The notes: generated by a model from the sequence alone, not told the origin. Positions 16,155 through 26,749 are shown, counted from the first letter of the stretch. The stretch is 64,000 nucleotides of DNA from Bacteroidales bacterium (GCA_017618115.1 JAFZUX010000008.1:62001-126000); one strand, 5' to 3'. Program-made: numbers and translations.

Positions 16155-19100
16155 CTAAACCAATCCCTTACCGTGGCAGTTCTTAAACTTCTTACCGCTT
16201 CCGCAAGGGCAAGGATCATTACGTCCGACCTTCTTCTCCACGTGAACCGGCTGGTTGCTTCTGCCCTCTCTTCCGGCGGCTGCCGCAGCCTCTGCACTGC
16301 CGTCATCTCTGCGCATACTCATACGGCTCATATCTGTCTTGCGTCCTCTCTCCTCCTGACGGAGTGAGGCATCTTCTTCCTGGCGCAGAGCGAGTTGCGC
16401 TCTTACAAGGAATGAGATAACATCTCTGCTTATATTCTCAATAACCGTCTTAAAGAGTTCGTAACCCTCAAATTTATAGATTACCAGCGGATCTTTCTGC
16501 TCGTAAGTAGCGTTCTGAACAGACTGCTTAAGGTCATCCATATCTCTTAAGTGCTGCTTCCAGTGCTCGTCTATCTTTATGAGTGTTACGCACTTAACAA
16601 GAGCCTTCTGAATCTCTTTACCCTTGGTGTCTACAGCCTTCTTCATATTCACAATGAGCTGCAGAACTTTCTGTCCGTCTGTGATAGGAATTGCAACGTT
16701 CTGATATGTAGCGGACTGTGCCTTGAATATTCTCTCAACAATTGGATATGTCTTGTTTACAAGGGTCTCACCTCTTCTTTCAATTATCTGAGTGATAGCC
16801 TCTTCCAAGGTGTCGCTGAGCTGAGATGAAGACATCTTTAAGAACTGCTCCTCATCAAAATCCGGGTCAAATGAGACCTGACGCAAGAGTTCAAGTTTGA
16901 ACTCCTCAAATGAGTAATCGTTCTTGCGATATGCCATTGCCTCTGAGAAGTCTGCAATCATATTCTGCAAATCCACATCCATTCTCTCACCGTTGAGAGC
17001 GTTGTTTCTGCGGGAATAGATCACGGTTCTCTGAGTATTCATAACATCATCATACTCAAGGAGTCTCTTACGTATACCAAAGTTATTCTCCTCAACTTTC
17101 TTTTGTGCTCTCTCAACTGAAGAGGAGAGCCACTTGTGCTGCAGAACCTCTCCCTCTTTCATACCCATACGGTCTACCAACTTGGCAATTCTGTCTGCAC
17201 CAAAGAGTCTCATAAGGTTGTCTTCCAGAGATACATAGAACTCTGAAGAGCCCGGGTCACCCTGTCTTCCGGCACGTCCTCTAAGCTGACGGTCTACACG
17301 GCGGCTGTCGTGACGCTCGGTTCCGATGATTGCCAAACCTCCCGCTTCTACAACTCCCTCTCCCAGTTTAATATCCGTACCACGGCCGGCCATGTTGGTT
17401 GCAATGGTAACGGTTCCGGCCTGACCGGCATTGGCCACAATCTCCGCCTCCTTTGCGTGGAGTTTAGCGTTCAATACGCTATGAGGTATTCTTCTGAGTG
17501 TAAGAGATTTACTCAACATCTCGGATACCTCCACGGAGGTAGTACCTACAAGGCAAGGACGGCCCGCCTTACGCAGTTCAACTATCCTGTCAATTACTGC
17601 GTTGAACTTATCTTTTCTTGTTCTGTAGATCAAATCTTCTGCATCCAGACGGATTACAGGTTTATTTGTCGGGATGGAGACAACATCCAATTTGTAGATA
17701 GACCAGAACTCTCCGGCCTCCGTAGATGCGGTACCGGTCATACCTGCAAGTTTGTGGTACATACGGAAGTAGTTCTGCAGGGTGATGGTTGCAAAGGTCT
17801 GGGTAGCAGCCTCTACCTTCACTCTCTCCTTTGCCTCCACTGCCTGGTGCAGACCGTCGGACCAACGTCTTCCCTCCATAATACGGCCCGTCTGCTCGTC
17901 CACAATCTTAATCTTGTTGTCCATTATTACGTAGTCCACATCCTTCTCAAAGAGGGTGTAGGCTTTAAGTAACTGAGTAACAGTGTGTACCCTCTCAGCC
18001 TTAATGGCGTAATCCGCCATCAGCTGATCCTTCTCCATCTGTTTCTCCTCATCACTCTTGTCAGATTTCTCTATCTCGGAAACTGCAACACCAACGTCCG
18101 GAATGACAAAGAATTTAGGGTCGTTAACCAGTGAGGCAATGTACTCGTTACCTTTATCCGTCATCTCAACAGATCTTTCCTGCTCATCTATAACAAAATA
18201 GAGAGGGTCTGTAACTACGTGCATCTCACGGTTGTTGTTCTGCATGTAGAAGTTGTTGACGCTGTTGAGCAGTTGTTTCATTCCCTGCTCGGAGAGGAAC
18301 TTGATGAGAGGGTTGTATTTTGGCAGAGCCTTGTGAGCTCTTAAGAGCGCCATTCCTCCCTCATCCTTTTTACCCTCTGCAATGAGTCTCTTGGCCTCGT
18401 TCAGATATTTTGTAGCCTCCTGTTTCTGAATATTATAGAGCTTCTCAACATACGGCTTGTACTCCTCGTACTGCTGGTCTTCTCCCTTAGGAACCGGACC
18501 GGAAATAATGAGCGGTGTACGGGCATCGTCAATCAAGACGGAGTCTACCTCATCCACAATTGCATAGTGGTGTTCTCTCTGAACCAGATCCTCCAGAGAT
18601 ACTGCCATATTGTCTCTTAAGTAGTCAAAGCCGAACTCGTTGTTGGTTCCAAAGGTGATATCTGCAAGGTAAGCCTTCTTACGTGCCTCAGAATTAGGCT
18701 CGTGCTTATCTATACAATCTACCGAGAGGCCGTGGAACTGGTACAAAGGACCCATCCACTCGGAGTCTCTTTTTGCCAGATAGTCGTTCACGGTAACCAC
18801 GTGGGTTCCCATACCTGCAAGGGCGTTGAGGAATACAGGAAGGGTTGCAACCAAGGTCTTACCTTCACCGGTTGCCATCTCGGCAATCTTTCCCTGGTGC
18901 AGCACTATACCTCCAATTAACTGAACGTCATAGTGTACCATATCCCAGGTAATCATGTTGCCGCCGGCCATCCAACTGTTTGCCCAGACGGCGTTATCAC
19001 CCTCAATCTTTACATAGTCAAACCTTGCGGAGAGGTCCTTATCAAACTCGGTAGCCGTAACGGTAATAGTTTCATTCTCCTTAAAACGGCGGGCCGTAGA

Positions 19101-19454
19101 TTTCATAATTGCAAAGGCCGTAGGAAGTACCTCATTCAGAACAACTTCTATATCCTCGTTTATCTTCTTCTTAAGGCGGTCATCCTCTGCGGCAATCTTC
19201 TCCTTCTCCCTTGCGGAAATCTCAACATCCTCCAACTGGCTCTTGAGTTCCTCACGCTTTTTCAGATCGGATGCTATCCTCTCTCTGATTGTCTGCCTAA
19301 CTTTGTTTGTCTCCTCTCTGAGCTGATTATCTGAAAGTTGATCAACTCTCTCATACTCCTTAAGAACACTTGCAAGAATAGGCTTAATAGCCTTTAAATC
19401 TCTCTCCTCCTTGGAACCGAAGATACTCTTAAGAAGGTTTGACATTGTACTCAT
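16155..19454 (-). CDS. secA: Protein translocase ATPase SecA
   Basis: The protein has 1099 residues against about 900 in E. coli, because of long insertions in the nucleotide-binding region common to Bacteroidota Sec[14 protein letters not shown] is Walker [20 protein letters not shown] is Walker B plus the variable linker, and [12 protein letters not shown] lies in NBD2. The C-terminus keeps the SecB/zinc tail [13 protein letters not shown]. Between the scaffold and tail is a low-complexity segment rich in R, E and A. Start could be either ATG of MSTMSN; the first is given. A one-mismatch -7 element (CAAATTTG) lies about 80 bp upstream. Confidence 0.98.
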   Translation of the reverse strand: MSTMSNLLKSIFGSKEERDLKAIKPILASVLKEYERVDQLSDNQLREETNKVRQTIRERIASDLKKREELKSQLEDVEISAREKEKIAAEDDRLKKKINEDIEVVLNEVLPTAFAIMKSTARRFKENETITVTATEFDKDLSARFDYVKIEGDNAVWANSWMAGGNMITWDMVHYDVQLIGGIVLHQGKIAEMATGEGKTLVATLPVFLNALAGMGTHVVTVNDYLAKRDSEWMGPLYQFHGLSVDCIDKHEPNSEARKKAYLADITFGTNNEFGFDYLRDNMAVSLEDLVQREHHYAIVDEVDSVLIDDARTPLIISGPVPKGEDQQYEEYKPYVEKLYNIQKQEATKYLNEAKRLIAEGKKDEGGMALLRAHKALPKYNPLIKFLSEQGMKQLLNSVNNFYMQNNNREMHVVTDPLYFVIDEQERSVEMTDKGNEYIASLVNDPKFFVIPDVGVAVSEIEKSDKSDEEKQMEKDQLMADYAIKAERVHTVTQLLKAYTLFEKDVDYVIMDNKIKIVDEQTGRIMEGRRWSDGLHQAVEAKERVKVEAATQTFATITLQNYFRMYHKLAGMTGTASTEAGEFWSIYKLDVVSIPTNKPVIRLDAEDLIYRTRKDKFNAVIDRIVELRKAGRPCLVGTTSVEVSEMLSKSLTLRRIPHSVLNAKLHAKEAEIVANAGQAGTVTIATNMAGRGTDIKLGEGVVEAGGLAIIGTERHDSRRVDRQLRGRAGRQGDPGSSEFYVSLEDNLMRLFGADRIAKLVDRMGMKEGEVLQHKWLSSSVERAQKKVEENNFGIRKRLLEYDDVMNTQRTVIYSRRNNALNGERMDVDLQNMIADFSEAMAYRKNDYSFEEFKLELLRQVSFDPDFDEEQFLKMSSSQLSDTLEEAITQIIERRGETLVNKTYPIVERIFKAQSATYQNVAIPITDGQKVLQLIVNMKKAVDTKGKEIQKALVKCVTLIKIDEHWKQHLRDMDDLKQSVQNATYEQKDPLVIYKFEGYELFKTVIENISRDVISFLVRAQLALRQEEDASLRQEERGRKTDMSRMSMRRDDGSAEAAAAAGREGRSNQPVHVEKKVGRNDPCPCGSGKKFKNCHGKGLV

Positions 19455-19531
19455 ATACTCTATCTCTCTTTAAAAAATTAATCATTTTACGCTCATCCCT
19501 ACACAATAATGGTGCGGGATGAAATAACTGA

Positions 19532-19539
19532 CAAATTTG
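19532..19539 (-). promoter_or_regulatory. Possible secA -7 element (one mismatch)
   Basis: The minus strand reads CAAATTTG, one base from TAnnTTTG. The sequence is its own reverse complement, so orientation is ambiguous, but only secA lies downstream in a sensible position. It is the best candidate between the ferredoxin terminator and secA. Confidence 0.35.
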
Positions 19540-19551
19540 CGGAAAAAATGG

Positions 19552-19593
19552 GACAAAAAAAAGGGTTTACCCAAAGGCAAACCCCTTTTTTCC
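19552..19593 (-). terminator. Rho-independent terminator after the ferredoxin gene
   Basis: On the minus strand GGGTTT and AAACCC pair around a 10-nt loop, flanked by A and T runs (AAAAAAGG before, TTTTTTTT after). It ends the one-gene ferredoxin transcript before secA. Confidence 0.85.
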
Positions 19594-19605
19594 TCTATCT
19601 AATAA

Positions 19606-19773
19606 TTAACCCTGAACAATAGCACCCATAGGGCAAGCACTTGCACAAGTACCGCACTCAGTGCAAAGACCCGGATCAATTGAGTAGATGTCACCTGCAG
19701 AGATAGCACCCATTGGGCACTCGCCCTGGCAAGTTCCGCATGCAGCGCAATCTGAAGTAATTTTGTAAGCCAT
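19606..19773 (-). CDS. 2[4Fe-4S] ferredoxin
   Basis: The protein has 55 residues, the size of clostridial-type ferredoxins. Two clusters are laid out symmetrically: C9, C12, C15, C19-P and C37, C40, C43, C47-P, each as CxxCxxCxxxCP. It carries electrons at low potential in anaerobes, for example for pyruvate:ferredoxin oxidoreductase. It is a monocistronic gene, with a TATATTTG promoter element about 40 bp upstream and a terminator just after. Confidence 0.97.
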   Translation of the reverse strand: MAYKITSDCAACGTCQGECPMGAISAGDIYSIDPGLCTECGTCASACPMGAIVQG

Positions 19774-19812
19774 AATAATTAGTATTTAATTGTTGTTAGT
19801 TTCTTTGGGTGG

Positions 19813-19820
19813 CAAATATA
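19813..19820 (-). promoter_or_regulatory. Ferredoxin -7 element
   Basis: The minus strand reads TATATTTG, an exact TAnnTTTG match, about 40 bp before the ATG at 19773. It lies between the M16 peptidase stop and the ferredoxin. Confidence 0.75.
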
Positions 19821-19847
19821 CAAATTCCAGACCAATTTCAAAGTATA

Positions 19848-22793
19848 TTAATAGCCGAATATATCCTCTGTCTTAAGTATGTTTACTTTACCGTAACTTG
19901 GAGCTATATCCTTGAGTTTCAACTCAGGAATATTTCCCAGAATACCGGTGTTGTAAGCACGTCCTTTAATGTTGTTTTTCTGGTAGTTAACAATATCATC
20001 CAAATTCAGGGAAGAAATCTTCTCATAGAGTTTCTTGTCATAATCCAGAGATACTCCCTTCTCATTCAGAGCAATGTAGTGCCAGATAACATCTATTCCG
20101 TTGTAACGGCGGGTTGCAAGGTTCTGCAGTGTATTGGCCTTTGCTACATCAAATGACTTCTGAGCAACAGGCATATCTGTCAGAATCTCGTCAAATGCCT
20201 TCATTGCATCCAGCATCTTATCGTTCTGAGTGTAAATTCTTGCAAGATAGTAAGGCACCTCACCCTTACGTGAAGGAAGAGTTGTGAATGCGCTTGCGTG
20301 GTATGCAAGTCCCTTAGCCTCACGCAGATCCTGGAATACTATAGATGACATTCCGCTGCCGAAGTATGTATCATACAGTTTGGTAAAGGCATCATTCTCA
20401 GGGTTGTACTCTACATCATCATAAGTGGTAACCTTGTAGAGGTTAATCTGGTTAGCCTTGTAAGGAGCAACAAATACTCTTGCAACTGAACTGTTCCAAG
20501 GGTTGAATATCTTGGATGGTCCGAACTCTGCAAGGTTCTCCTCAACCTTGTGAACGGAAGCAATCTTAGCCTTAATCTCATCCTTTGAAAGAGGTCCGTA
20601 GTAAACAATATCATGCTTGTGACGGAAGAGATCCTTAACCGCCTCAATCAACTGGTCTGAAGTCAGCATTGCAATCTCCAGAGGTTTGAGGTCTGTAGTA
20701 AGCGCATTCTCAGGACCGTATGCGGCATACATCATAACTGCGTTCTCGTTGCTGCGCTTGTCTGTCTTGGCGTTGAACTTCTCCAACATCCAGTTCTGCT
20801 TCATAACAGCAAGAAGCTGCTCATCTCCCTTAACGTTCTTAACCATATCCTCAAAGATTGCGCAGGCATCATCCAAAGTTGAGCTGAGACCGGAAACAAA
20901 AGCGGTTACATCATTAGGAGAATCGCTAATTCCAACGTTAGCAGCCAAAGCGTAAAGTTTGGTGCGCAACTCCTCGTTGCTGAGTGAATCTGTACCCAAA
21001 GCGTTTACGTAAGAAATAGCGTAAGGAAGAACGCGGTTGTCATTGGAACCGTTTGTAAAGTAGTAGTTTATCTGAGCAAGCTCGTTATCGTCATTGTGCT
21101 TGTAGTAGAAAAGCTGTCCGTTAGCAAGAGTATCTACGCTCATATCCTTCTTGTAGTCAACAAATACCGGCTCAATAGGTTTTGCTGCGTTGATGAACTC
21201 CTCAATGTCTCTCAGGAACTGAGAAGAGGTGTCACGGTTAGTGCGGATAGCTGTAATTGCCGGTTTCTCAAGGGTTTTAACGCCTACCTGAGGACCAACA
21301 ACTTTGTTAACCTGAACGTAGTTGTCATTGAAGTTTCTTTTTGCAAAGGCAACAATGTCATCCTTTGTAATCTTCTCCAAACGCTCAACCTGGTTAACTA
21401 CATAATCCCAAGGGAGATGATTGATGAATGCCTGATACTGCATGGCGGCAATGCTGCGGTAAGAATCCTGCATCTGCATCTTCATCTTCTTGAGGTTGTT
21501 GAGAATAGAAGTAATCATAGACTCGTCAAACTCACCCTTCTTAATCTTCTCAATCTCATCAAATACCAACTGCTTAGCCTCCTCCAGAGTCTGTCCCTCT
21601 CTTGGCTCGCTCTCTGCAAAGAAGAGTGTGTAGTCTGTAAGTTCGTAAGTGTAAGCGGCTGAACCCAGAGTCTTGTGAGGACGGTTAATGTCCAAGTCTA
21701 CAAGACCTGCAACTCCGTTAAAGAGAATGTTCTTAACCATATAAAGAGTATCCTCCGTATAGTTGATACCCTCTTTGTTTGCCCTGTAAGCGGAAGGGAA
21801 TCTCCAACCTACCATAACAAACGGAGACTCAAGGCCGTAAACGGTCTTCTCAATATGCTCGTTAATAGGCTCCTCATCCTCAAACTCCAGTAACTTGATG
21901 TTGTCATTCTTCTGCCAGTCTCCAAAGTACTGCTTAATCACCTTAATAACCTCATCAGGATTAAAGTCACCTGCCATACAGATGGCTACGTTGTTAGGTA
22001 CGTAGAAGTTATTGAAGTGGTTCTGAATGTTTACAATAGAAGGGTTCTTAAGGTGCTCCTGAGTTCCTATTGTAGTCTGAAGTCCGTAAGGGTGCTTGTC
22101 AAACATAGCAAAGAGCAGAGTATCTACAGCGTTGCCTCCGTCATTTGAGAGGGAGAGGTTGCACTCCTCATAAACAGCCTCAAGCTCAGTGTGGAAACCT
22201 CTTATAACCATATTCTTAAAGCGGTCACTCTGAATCTTTGCCCAAGCCTCTACCATATTGGAAGGGATATCCTCAGTGTAAACGGTCATATCAAATGAGG
22301 TGAAGGCGTTGGAGCCCTTTGCACCCATCTGAGCCATAATCTTATCATACTCGTTGCCGATGAAGTACTGAGATGCCTCGTATGAGAGGGAATCTATGAG
22401 CGCATACTGTGCCTTTCTCTCCTGAGGGTCTGTAAGAGTTCTGTACTTTTCAAACTCCTCCGTAATTCTGTCGAGATAAGGTTTCTCTGCCTCATAATTG
22501 GTTGTACCAAAGCTCTTTGTACCCTTGAACATCAGGTGCTCCAGGTAGTGTGAAAGACCGGTAGTCTCCGCCGGGTCATTCTTACTTCCGGTTCTTACTG
22601 CAACGTAAGTCTGAATTCTTGGTTCCTTTTTAACCACTGAAAGATAGACGGTAAGTCCGTTATCCAGTGTGTAGATTCTGGTTGCGGTAGGGTCTCCCTT
22701 TACGGTGGAATATTTCTCACCGCAGGATACAATTGCGCTTACAAGCACGATTGTTGCAACCAACATTGTTGAAAGTTTAAATATGCGTTTCAT
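19848..22793 (-). CDS. M16 family zinc metallopeptidase, lipoprotein
   Basis: The protein has 981 residues, a full-length two-half M16 (pitrilysin/insulinase-like) peptidase. The signal peptide ends in a lipobox with C24 (AIVSC), so it is envelope-anchored. The inverted zinc motif HYLEH is at residues 82-86, with the downstream third-ligand glutamate in ELEAVYEE. The C-terminal half (from about 560) repeats the fold without the zinc motif, with the RxxY-like region YLARIY and DLREAKGLAYH. It degrades peptides held inside the clamshell. Substrates are unknown. The gene is preceded by its own -7 element and is separate from the ferredoxin. Confidence 0.93.
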   Translation of the reverse strand: MKRIFKLSTMLVATIVLVSAIVSCGEKYSTVKGDPTATRIYTLDNGLTVYLSVVKKEPRIQTYVAVRTGSKNDPAETTGLSHYLEHLMFKGTKSFGTTNYEAEKPYLDRITEEFEKYRTLTDPQERKAQYALIDSLSYEASQYFIGNEYDKIMAQMGAKGSNAFTSFDMTVYTEDIPSNMVEAWAKIQSDRFKNMVIRGFHTELEAVYEECNLSLSNDGGNAVDTLLFAMFDKHPYGLQTTIGTQEHLKNPSIVNIQNHFNNFYVPNNVAICMAGDFNPDEVIKVIKQYFGDWQKNDNIKLLEFEDEEPINEHIEKTVYGLESPFVMVGWRFPSAYRANKEGINYTEDTLYMVKNILFNGVAGLVDLDINRPHKTLGSAAYTYELTDYTLFFAESEPREGQTLEEAKQLVFDEIEKIKKGEFDESMITSILNNLKKMKMQMQDSYRSIAAMQYQAFINHLPWDYVVNQVERLEKITKDDIVAFAKRNFNDNYVQVNKVVGPQVGVKTLEKPAITAIRTNRDTSSQFLRDIEEFINAAKPIEPVFVDYKKDMSVDTLANGQLFYYKHNDDNELAQINYYFTNGSNDNRVLPYAISYVNALGTDSLSNEELRTKLYALAANVGISDSPNDVTAFVSGLSSTLDDACAIFEDMVKNVKGDEQLLAVMKQNWMLEKFNAKTDKRSNENAVMMYAAYGPENALTTDLKPLEIAMLTSDQLIEAVKDLFRHKHDIVYYGPLSKDEIKAKIASVHKVEENLAEFGPSKIFNPWNSSVARVFVAPYKANQINLYKVTTYDDVEYNPENDAFTKLYDTYFGSGMSSIVFQDLREAKGLAYHASAFTTLPSRKGEVPYYLARIYTQNDKMLDAMKAFDEILTDMPVAQKSFDVAKANTLQNLATRRYNGIDVIWHYIALNEKGVSLDYDKKLYEKISSLNLDDIVNYQKNNIKGRAYNTGILGNIPELKLKDIAPSYGKVNILKTEDIFGY

Positions 22794-22825
22794 GTCTAAA
22801 AATGAATATTTGCAATTGAAGCAGA

Positions 22826-22833
22826 CAAAAGTA
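22826..22833 (-). promoter_or_regulatory. M16 peptidase -7 element
   Basis: The minus strand reads TACTTTTG, a TAnnTTTG match, about 33 bp before the peptidase ATG. Confidence 0.65.
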
Positions 22834-22855
22834 CTAAATAAATGGAACTAAATGT

Positions 22856-22863
22856 TAACTTTG
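22856..22863 (+). promoter_or_regulatory. -7 element of the DUF1573-meaB operon
   Basis: TAACTTTG matches TAnnTTTG. It lies 17 bp before the ATG at 22881, so the leader would be about 12 nt, or about 33 nt if the alternative ATG at 22902 is used. Confidence 0.7.
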
Positions 22864-22880
22864 TGAGTTAGTTATCAACA

Positions 22881-23996
22881 ATGATAAGAAGAGTGAAAAA
22901 TATGGTATCTGTAGCCCTGAGAAGGACTTTTTCTATCGCGATGGTTATTTTACTCACCGTAAGTTCCTTTTTTGCACAGACGGGCCACACCACCTCCCTC
23001 AGTTTTGACAAGGTTGTGCACAACTTTGGCAAGTTCCTGGCCTCATCGGGAGCAAAGAGTTGCACATTTAAATATACCAATGTGAGCAGTGAGCCGGTTG
23101 TGATCAACAACATCCTCTCCTCCTGCGGCTGCAGCGTGCCGGAGTGGAACAAGGCCCCTATCAAACCGGGGGAGAGCGGAGAGATTAAGGTCACCTTCCT
23201 CAACGACCAGGGCCCCTACCCTTTTGACAAGACTCTGACCGTTTACCTCTCTTCTTCACAAAAGCCTGTAATTTTGAGAATTACCGGAGTAGCCTACGAT
23301 AAGGAGAAACCTATATCCGAACTCTATCCCGTCCATCTGGGCCCTCTCGGAATGAAGAGTGACGTTCAGAACGGAGGGCAGATTGAACAGGGGCTCTCCA
23401 AATCTTTGAAGGAGAACGTTGTAAACCTCTCCTCCAAAACCGTTAACGTCTCCTTTGAGGATGTAGATCCCGCTTTGGAGATCTCCATAAAACCGTCCAA
23501 AATAGAGCCGGGAGAGAGCGCAACCATCTCATACACAATCAACACCAAGAACGGGCCTAAGCGCTGGGGAAAGAATACCTACAAGGCCTCAATAGTTGTA
23601 GACGGCAAGAAAACCGGTAAATTGTTTAAGAGCCAGGCGGTAATACTGACCCCTTATACCGGTCTAACATCCAAGCAGATAGATGAAGGTTCCCAGATCT
23701 TTGCAGAGCGCAGTTCCATTAGTTTCGGCACGGCAAAGGTGGGTGATAAGATTCCCGTTAGTTTCAAATTCCGTAACCCGGGTAAAAAGACTCTTGTAAT
23801 CTACAAGGTGGAGACCGGCGGAGATAAGATGGAGATAAACTGCCCGGCCAAAATTGCACCTAATGCAACGGCCACCCTTACGGGAACCATTACGGCACAG
23901 ACAAAAGATCCAGATAAAGTATTTATAATCACTCTAATAACAAACTCACCGCAGAGACCTATAGTAACGCTGTTTGTTAACGGAGTTATACAGTAA
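22881..23996 (+). CDS. DUF1573 domain exported protein
   Basis: The protein has 371 residues. An N-terminal signal peptide (hydrophobic stretch about 17-30, ending near FFAQ) is followed by an immunoglobulin-like ASH/DUF1573 domain with the family marker SCGCSVPEW near residues 92-100. Two further beta-rich repeats follow, the last one from about residue 275 with VSFKFRNPGKKTLVI. Such proteins are periplasmic or surface proteins of unknown function. A second ATG (MVSVALRR) seven codons later would also give a good signal peptide. It is cotranscribed with meaB 6 bp downstream. Confidence 0.88.
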   Translation: MIRRVKNMVSVALRRTFSIAMVILLTVSSFFAQTGHTTSLSFDKVVHNFGKFLASSGAKSCTFKYTNVSSEPVVINNILSSCGCSVPEWNKAPIKPGESGEIKVTFLNDQGPYPFDKTLTVYLSSSQKPVILRITGVAYDKEKPISELYPVHLGPLGMKSDVQNGGQIEQGLSKSLKENVVNLSSKTVNVSFEDVDPALEISIKPSKIEPGESATISYTINTKNGPKRWGKNTYKASIVVDGKKTGKLFKSQAVILTPYTGLTSKQIDEGSQIFAERSSISFGTAKVGDKIPVSFKFRNPGKKTLVIYKVETGGDKMEINCPAKIAPNATATLTGTITAQTKDPDKVFIITLITNSPQRPIVTLFVNGVIQ

Positions 23997-24002
23997 CAAG
24001 AT

Positions 24003-25163
24003 ATGAGCAAGAAGGCAACCAACAAGATTGCGGCAAATACAGAAGATTGGCCACCAAAGAAATGCGACAACCCGGATACCGCGTTAATTGTAAACGACGG
24101 AGTAAACTGTCAGCCGGTGGTTAATCCCTACATCAAGAACTTTTTTGCCAAGAAGAAACCTACCCTGCTTACAGCCAAGGAGTACCTCAAGGGCATCTTT
24201 GAGGGAGACCGCTCCATTTTAGGCAGAGCAATTACACTGGTGGAGAGTTCCAACCCGGAGCATCGCGCTCTGGCTAAGGAGATTATAATGGGTTGTCAGG
24301 AGAAGATTCGCAAGAGCAAAATCCGCACTATGAGGATAGGCATCACCGGAGTTCCGGGTGCAGGAAAGAGCACATTCATAGAGGCTTTCGGAGGTTACAT
24401 CACAGCCAAGGGGCACAAGTTGGCGGTCCTGGCAATTGACCCTTCCAGCGAGAGGAGCAAGGGTTCCATTTTGGGAGACAAGACCCGTATGGAGACCCTT
24501 ACCAAAGATCCTAAAGTCTTTATCCGTCCTTCGCCTTCCGCAGGTTCTCTGGGCGGAGTTACAAGAAAGACCCGTGAGACCATACTACTCTGTGAAGCAG
24601 CAGGTTATGACGTCGTATTCATAGAGACCGTAGGAGTTGGACAGAGCGAGACTGCAGTCCACTCAATGAGTGACTTCTTCCTGCTTCTGATGCTAAGCGG
24701 TGCGGGAGATGACCTTCAGGGAATTAAGAGAGGCATCATGGAGATGAGTGACCTTATTGCCATTACCAAGGCGGACGGTAACAACGAGGAGAAGGCGGAG
24801 GGTGCCAAAGCGCTCTATGCCGGGGCGTTGCACCTCTTCCCGCCTACTGATTCCGGCTGGGTTCCAACCGCAGTAACCTCATCTGCAGTAACTAAGAAGG
24901 GTCTGGATGTAATTCTTCAGAAGATTGAGGAGTACTTCAAGCTTGTAAAGAGGAACGGTTACTATGACCTCAAGCGCCGTCAGCAGGCAAAGTACTGGAT
25001 GTACGAGTCTATTAACGAGACCCTAAAGAACGATTTCTACGATAATCCCAAAATAGACAAGGCTCTTCAGAAGACTGAACAGCAGGTACTTGCAGGCCAG
25101 ATTGATTCCTTTATGGCAGCGGAGCAACTGATAGATCTCTACAGGGAGGAGGAGAAGCAGTAA
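24003..25163 (+). CDS. meaB: Methylmalonyl-CoA mutase-associated GTPase MeaB
   Basis: The protein has 386 residues. The G domain has GVPGAGKSTF (P-loop), DPSSERSKGSILGDKTRM (switch region), ETVGVGQSE and ITKADG, all diagnostic for MeaB/ArgK. MeaB protects and reloads B12-dependent methylmalonyl-CoA mutase, part of the succinate-to-propionate route of Bacteroidota. The mutase genes are not in the window. An extra N-terminal stretch of about 50 residues precedes the family core and has no recognisable motif. The next gene starts 1 bp after the stop. Confidence 0.95.
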   Translation: MSKKATNKIAANTEDWPPKKCDNPDTALIVNDGVNCQPVVNPYIKNFFAKKKPTLLTAKEYLKGIFEGDRSILGRAITLVESSNPEHRALAKEIIMGCQEKIRKSKIRTMRIGITGVPGAGKSTFIEAFGGYITAKGHKLAVLAIDPSSERSKGSILGDKTRMETLTKDPKVFIRPSPSAGSLGGVTRKTRETILLCEAAGYDVVFIETVGVGQSETAVHSMSDFFLLLMLSGAGDDLQGIKRGIMEMSDLIAITKADGNNEEKAEGAKALYAGALHLFPPTDSGWVPTAVTSSAVTKKGLDVILQKIEEYFKLVKRNGYYDLKRRQQAKYWMYESINETLKNDFYDNPKIDKALQKTEQQVLAGQIDSFMAAEQLIDLYREEEKQ

Positions 25164-25164
25164 G

Positions 25165-26262
25165 TTGAATCAGATTACCGCCATCTTAACCGAGGCGCTC
25201 AAGGGTGCCGTTATGATTACAGGACTTGTAATCATAATGATGCTCCTTATAGAATTTCTCAACATTGAAAGCCACGGCAAGACCCTCTATAAACTGCGCA
25301 CTAAGAACACTTTACAGGTAATTGTAGGCACCTTGCTGGGCATCATTCCCGGCTGCGTGGGAGGCTTTGCCGCCGTCTCGCTCTACACCCACTCCGTCAT
25401 AGGATTCGGCGCCCTCATTGCCGCCATGATTGCCTCCACCGGAGACGAGGCCTTTGTAATGGCCGCCACCTCTCCCAAAAGTTACCTGATTGTAATCTGT
25501 ACCGTTTCTATTATCGCGATAGTAACCGGTCTTATTATCAACCTTGTACAGAAAAAGAGAGGAGTCACTTCCGCCCCCGTCTGCAAGGAGGAATTTGCCC
25601 TGCATACAGATGAAGACAGTTCCAACCCCTCCCCTTTCAAACGGAACTCCTACCGTAACCTTCTCTCTTTCAGTTGGAGAAGGGCTGTCATTATAATTGG
25701 CATTCTGCTCTTTATTGTAGCAATGCTCACCGGACTGATTGATGACGGAGGTGAATCTACCGGCCGTAATGATTTGATAGGTAAGATTTTCAACGAGAGG
25801 TGGATTAACATACTCTTTGCCGTTATCTCCCTCTTTACCCTGCTTATGACCGCTACCGCAAAGGAGCACTTCATAAGGGAACACATCTGGGACCACCTGC
25901 TTAAAAAGCATCTGCCGGGTGTCTTCCTTTGGACTCTGGGTGCCCTTATAGTTTGCGGCATTCTTACAGAGGAACTTAGTATAGAGAGCTGGATATCAAC
26001 CCACAGCAGCTATATGCCGTTAATAGTTCTGGCGGCCGCCGCCATTGGACTTATTCCGCAGAGCGGCCCTCACATGATATTCATACTGCTTTGCACTCAG
26101 GGCACCCTGCCTCTCTACATACTGATAGTGAGTGCAATATCACAGCAGGGCCACGTCTCCCTCCCGCTGCTTGCAGAGAGCAAAAAGCGCTGGCTGCTGA
26201 GCAAACTACTCTGCGCCCTAATTGCAATAACAGTTGGAATGATTTGTTTTATGGTAACTTAA
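25165..26262 (+). CDS. Putative 10-TM heavy-metal exporter (ArsP_2-like)
   Basis: The protein has 365 residues. About ten hydrophobic segments are arranged as two halves around a charged cytoplasmic stretch near residues 133-165. GIIPGCVGGFAAVSLYTH in the first half and GLIPQSGPHMIF in the second match the ArsP_2 (PF11449) family, described as putative manganese or arsenic transporters. The substrate is not established. Translation starts at TTG (25165-25167), only 1 bp after meaB, with a GGAGGAGGAG stretch about 10 nt upstream. ridA follows after 12 bp. Confidence 0.85.
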   Translation: MNQITAILTEALKGAVMITGLVIIMMLLIEFLNIESHGKTLYKLRTKNTLQVIVGTLLGIIPGCVGGFAAVSLYTHSVIGFGALIAAMIASTGDEAFVMAATSPKSYLIVICTVSIIAIVTGLIINLVQKKRGVTSAPVCKEEFALHTDEDSSNPSPFKRNSYRNLLSFSWRRAVIIIGILLFIVAMLTGLIDDGGESTGRNDLIGKIFNERWINILFAVISLFTLLMTATAKEHFIREHIWDHLLKKHLPGVFLWTLGALIVCGILTEELSIESWISTHSSYMPLIVLAAAAIGLIPQSGPHMIFILLCTQGTLPLYILIVSAISQQGHVSLPLLAESKKRWLLSKLLCALIAITVGMICFMVT

Positions 26263-26274
26263 AATAATAGAGAT

Positions 26275-26652
26275 ATGAAAAAGATTGTAGCAAGCCCAAA
26301 GGCACCGGCCGCTGTAGGAACTTACAGCCAGGCAGTTATAGCAGACAACACAATTTACGCATCCGGTCAGCTTCCTATTGACCCTGCAACCGGAGAGTTT
26401 GCAAAGGGAGGTTTCAAAGAGCAGCTCACCCAGGTATTTACCAACCTCAAGAACGTGCTTGAGGAGGGCGGATTCAAGATGAGTGATGCCGTTAAGGTAA
26501 CCGTTTACCTTCAAGACCTTGCAAACTTTGCAGCACTTAATGAAGTTTACGCCAAATTCTTCTCTGAACCATACCCTGCAAGAGTAGCCTTCCAGGTAGC
26601 CGCCCTCCCCAAGAACGCCATGGTAGAGGTGGACGTAATTGCAGTTAAGTAA
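26275..26652 (+). CDS. ridA: RidA family enamine/imine deaminase
   Basis: The protein has 125 residues, the normal RidA length. It hydrolyses reactive 2-aminoacrylate made by PLP enzymes. SPKAPAAVGTYSQAV, YASGQLPIDPATG and the C-terminal PARVAFQVAALPKNAMVEVDVIA, with the conserved arginine, are diagnostic. It is the last gene of the DUF1573-meaB-exporter-ridA run and converges on rho across a bidirectional terminator. Confidence 0.95.
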   Translation: MKKIVASPKAPAAVGTYSQAVIADNTIYASGQLPIDPATGEFAKGGFKEQLTQVFTNLKNVLEEGGFKMSDAVKVTVYLQDLANFAALNEVYAKFFSEPYPARVAFQVAALPKNAMVEVDVIAVK

Positions 26653-26718
26653 ACTGTGCCCTCCCCCATTCTTCGTGCAGTTTTTTAGTTTACAAATAAA
26701 CTAATTTTGCAATATGAG

Positions 26719-26747
26719 AAAGAGCCCGGTGAAATACCGAGCTCTTT
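26719..26747. terminator. Bidirectional terminator between ridA and rho
   Basis: GAGCCCGGT, a 5-nt loop and ACCGAGCTC form a stem with one mismatch, flanked by A runs on the left and T runs on the right, so it can work for ridA (plus) and rho (minus). A second, AT-only hairpin (TTAGTTTA-caaa-TAAACTAA, 26685-26704) lies just before it. Confidence 0.8.
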
Positions 26748-26749
26748 TC

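Noticed and set aside
26685-26709. Promoter TAATTTTG and small RNA in front of the ridA/rho terminator
   Set aside because: The element overlaps an AT-only hairpin and would give a transcript of only about 30 nt ending in the terminator. Chance match in AT-rich DNA is more likely.
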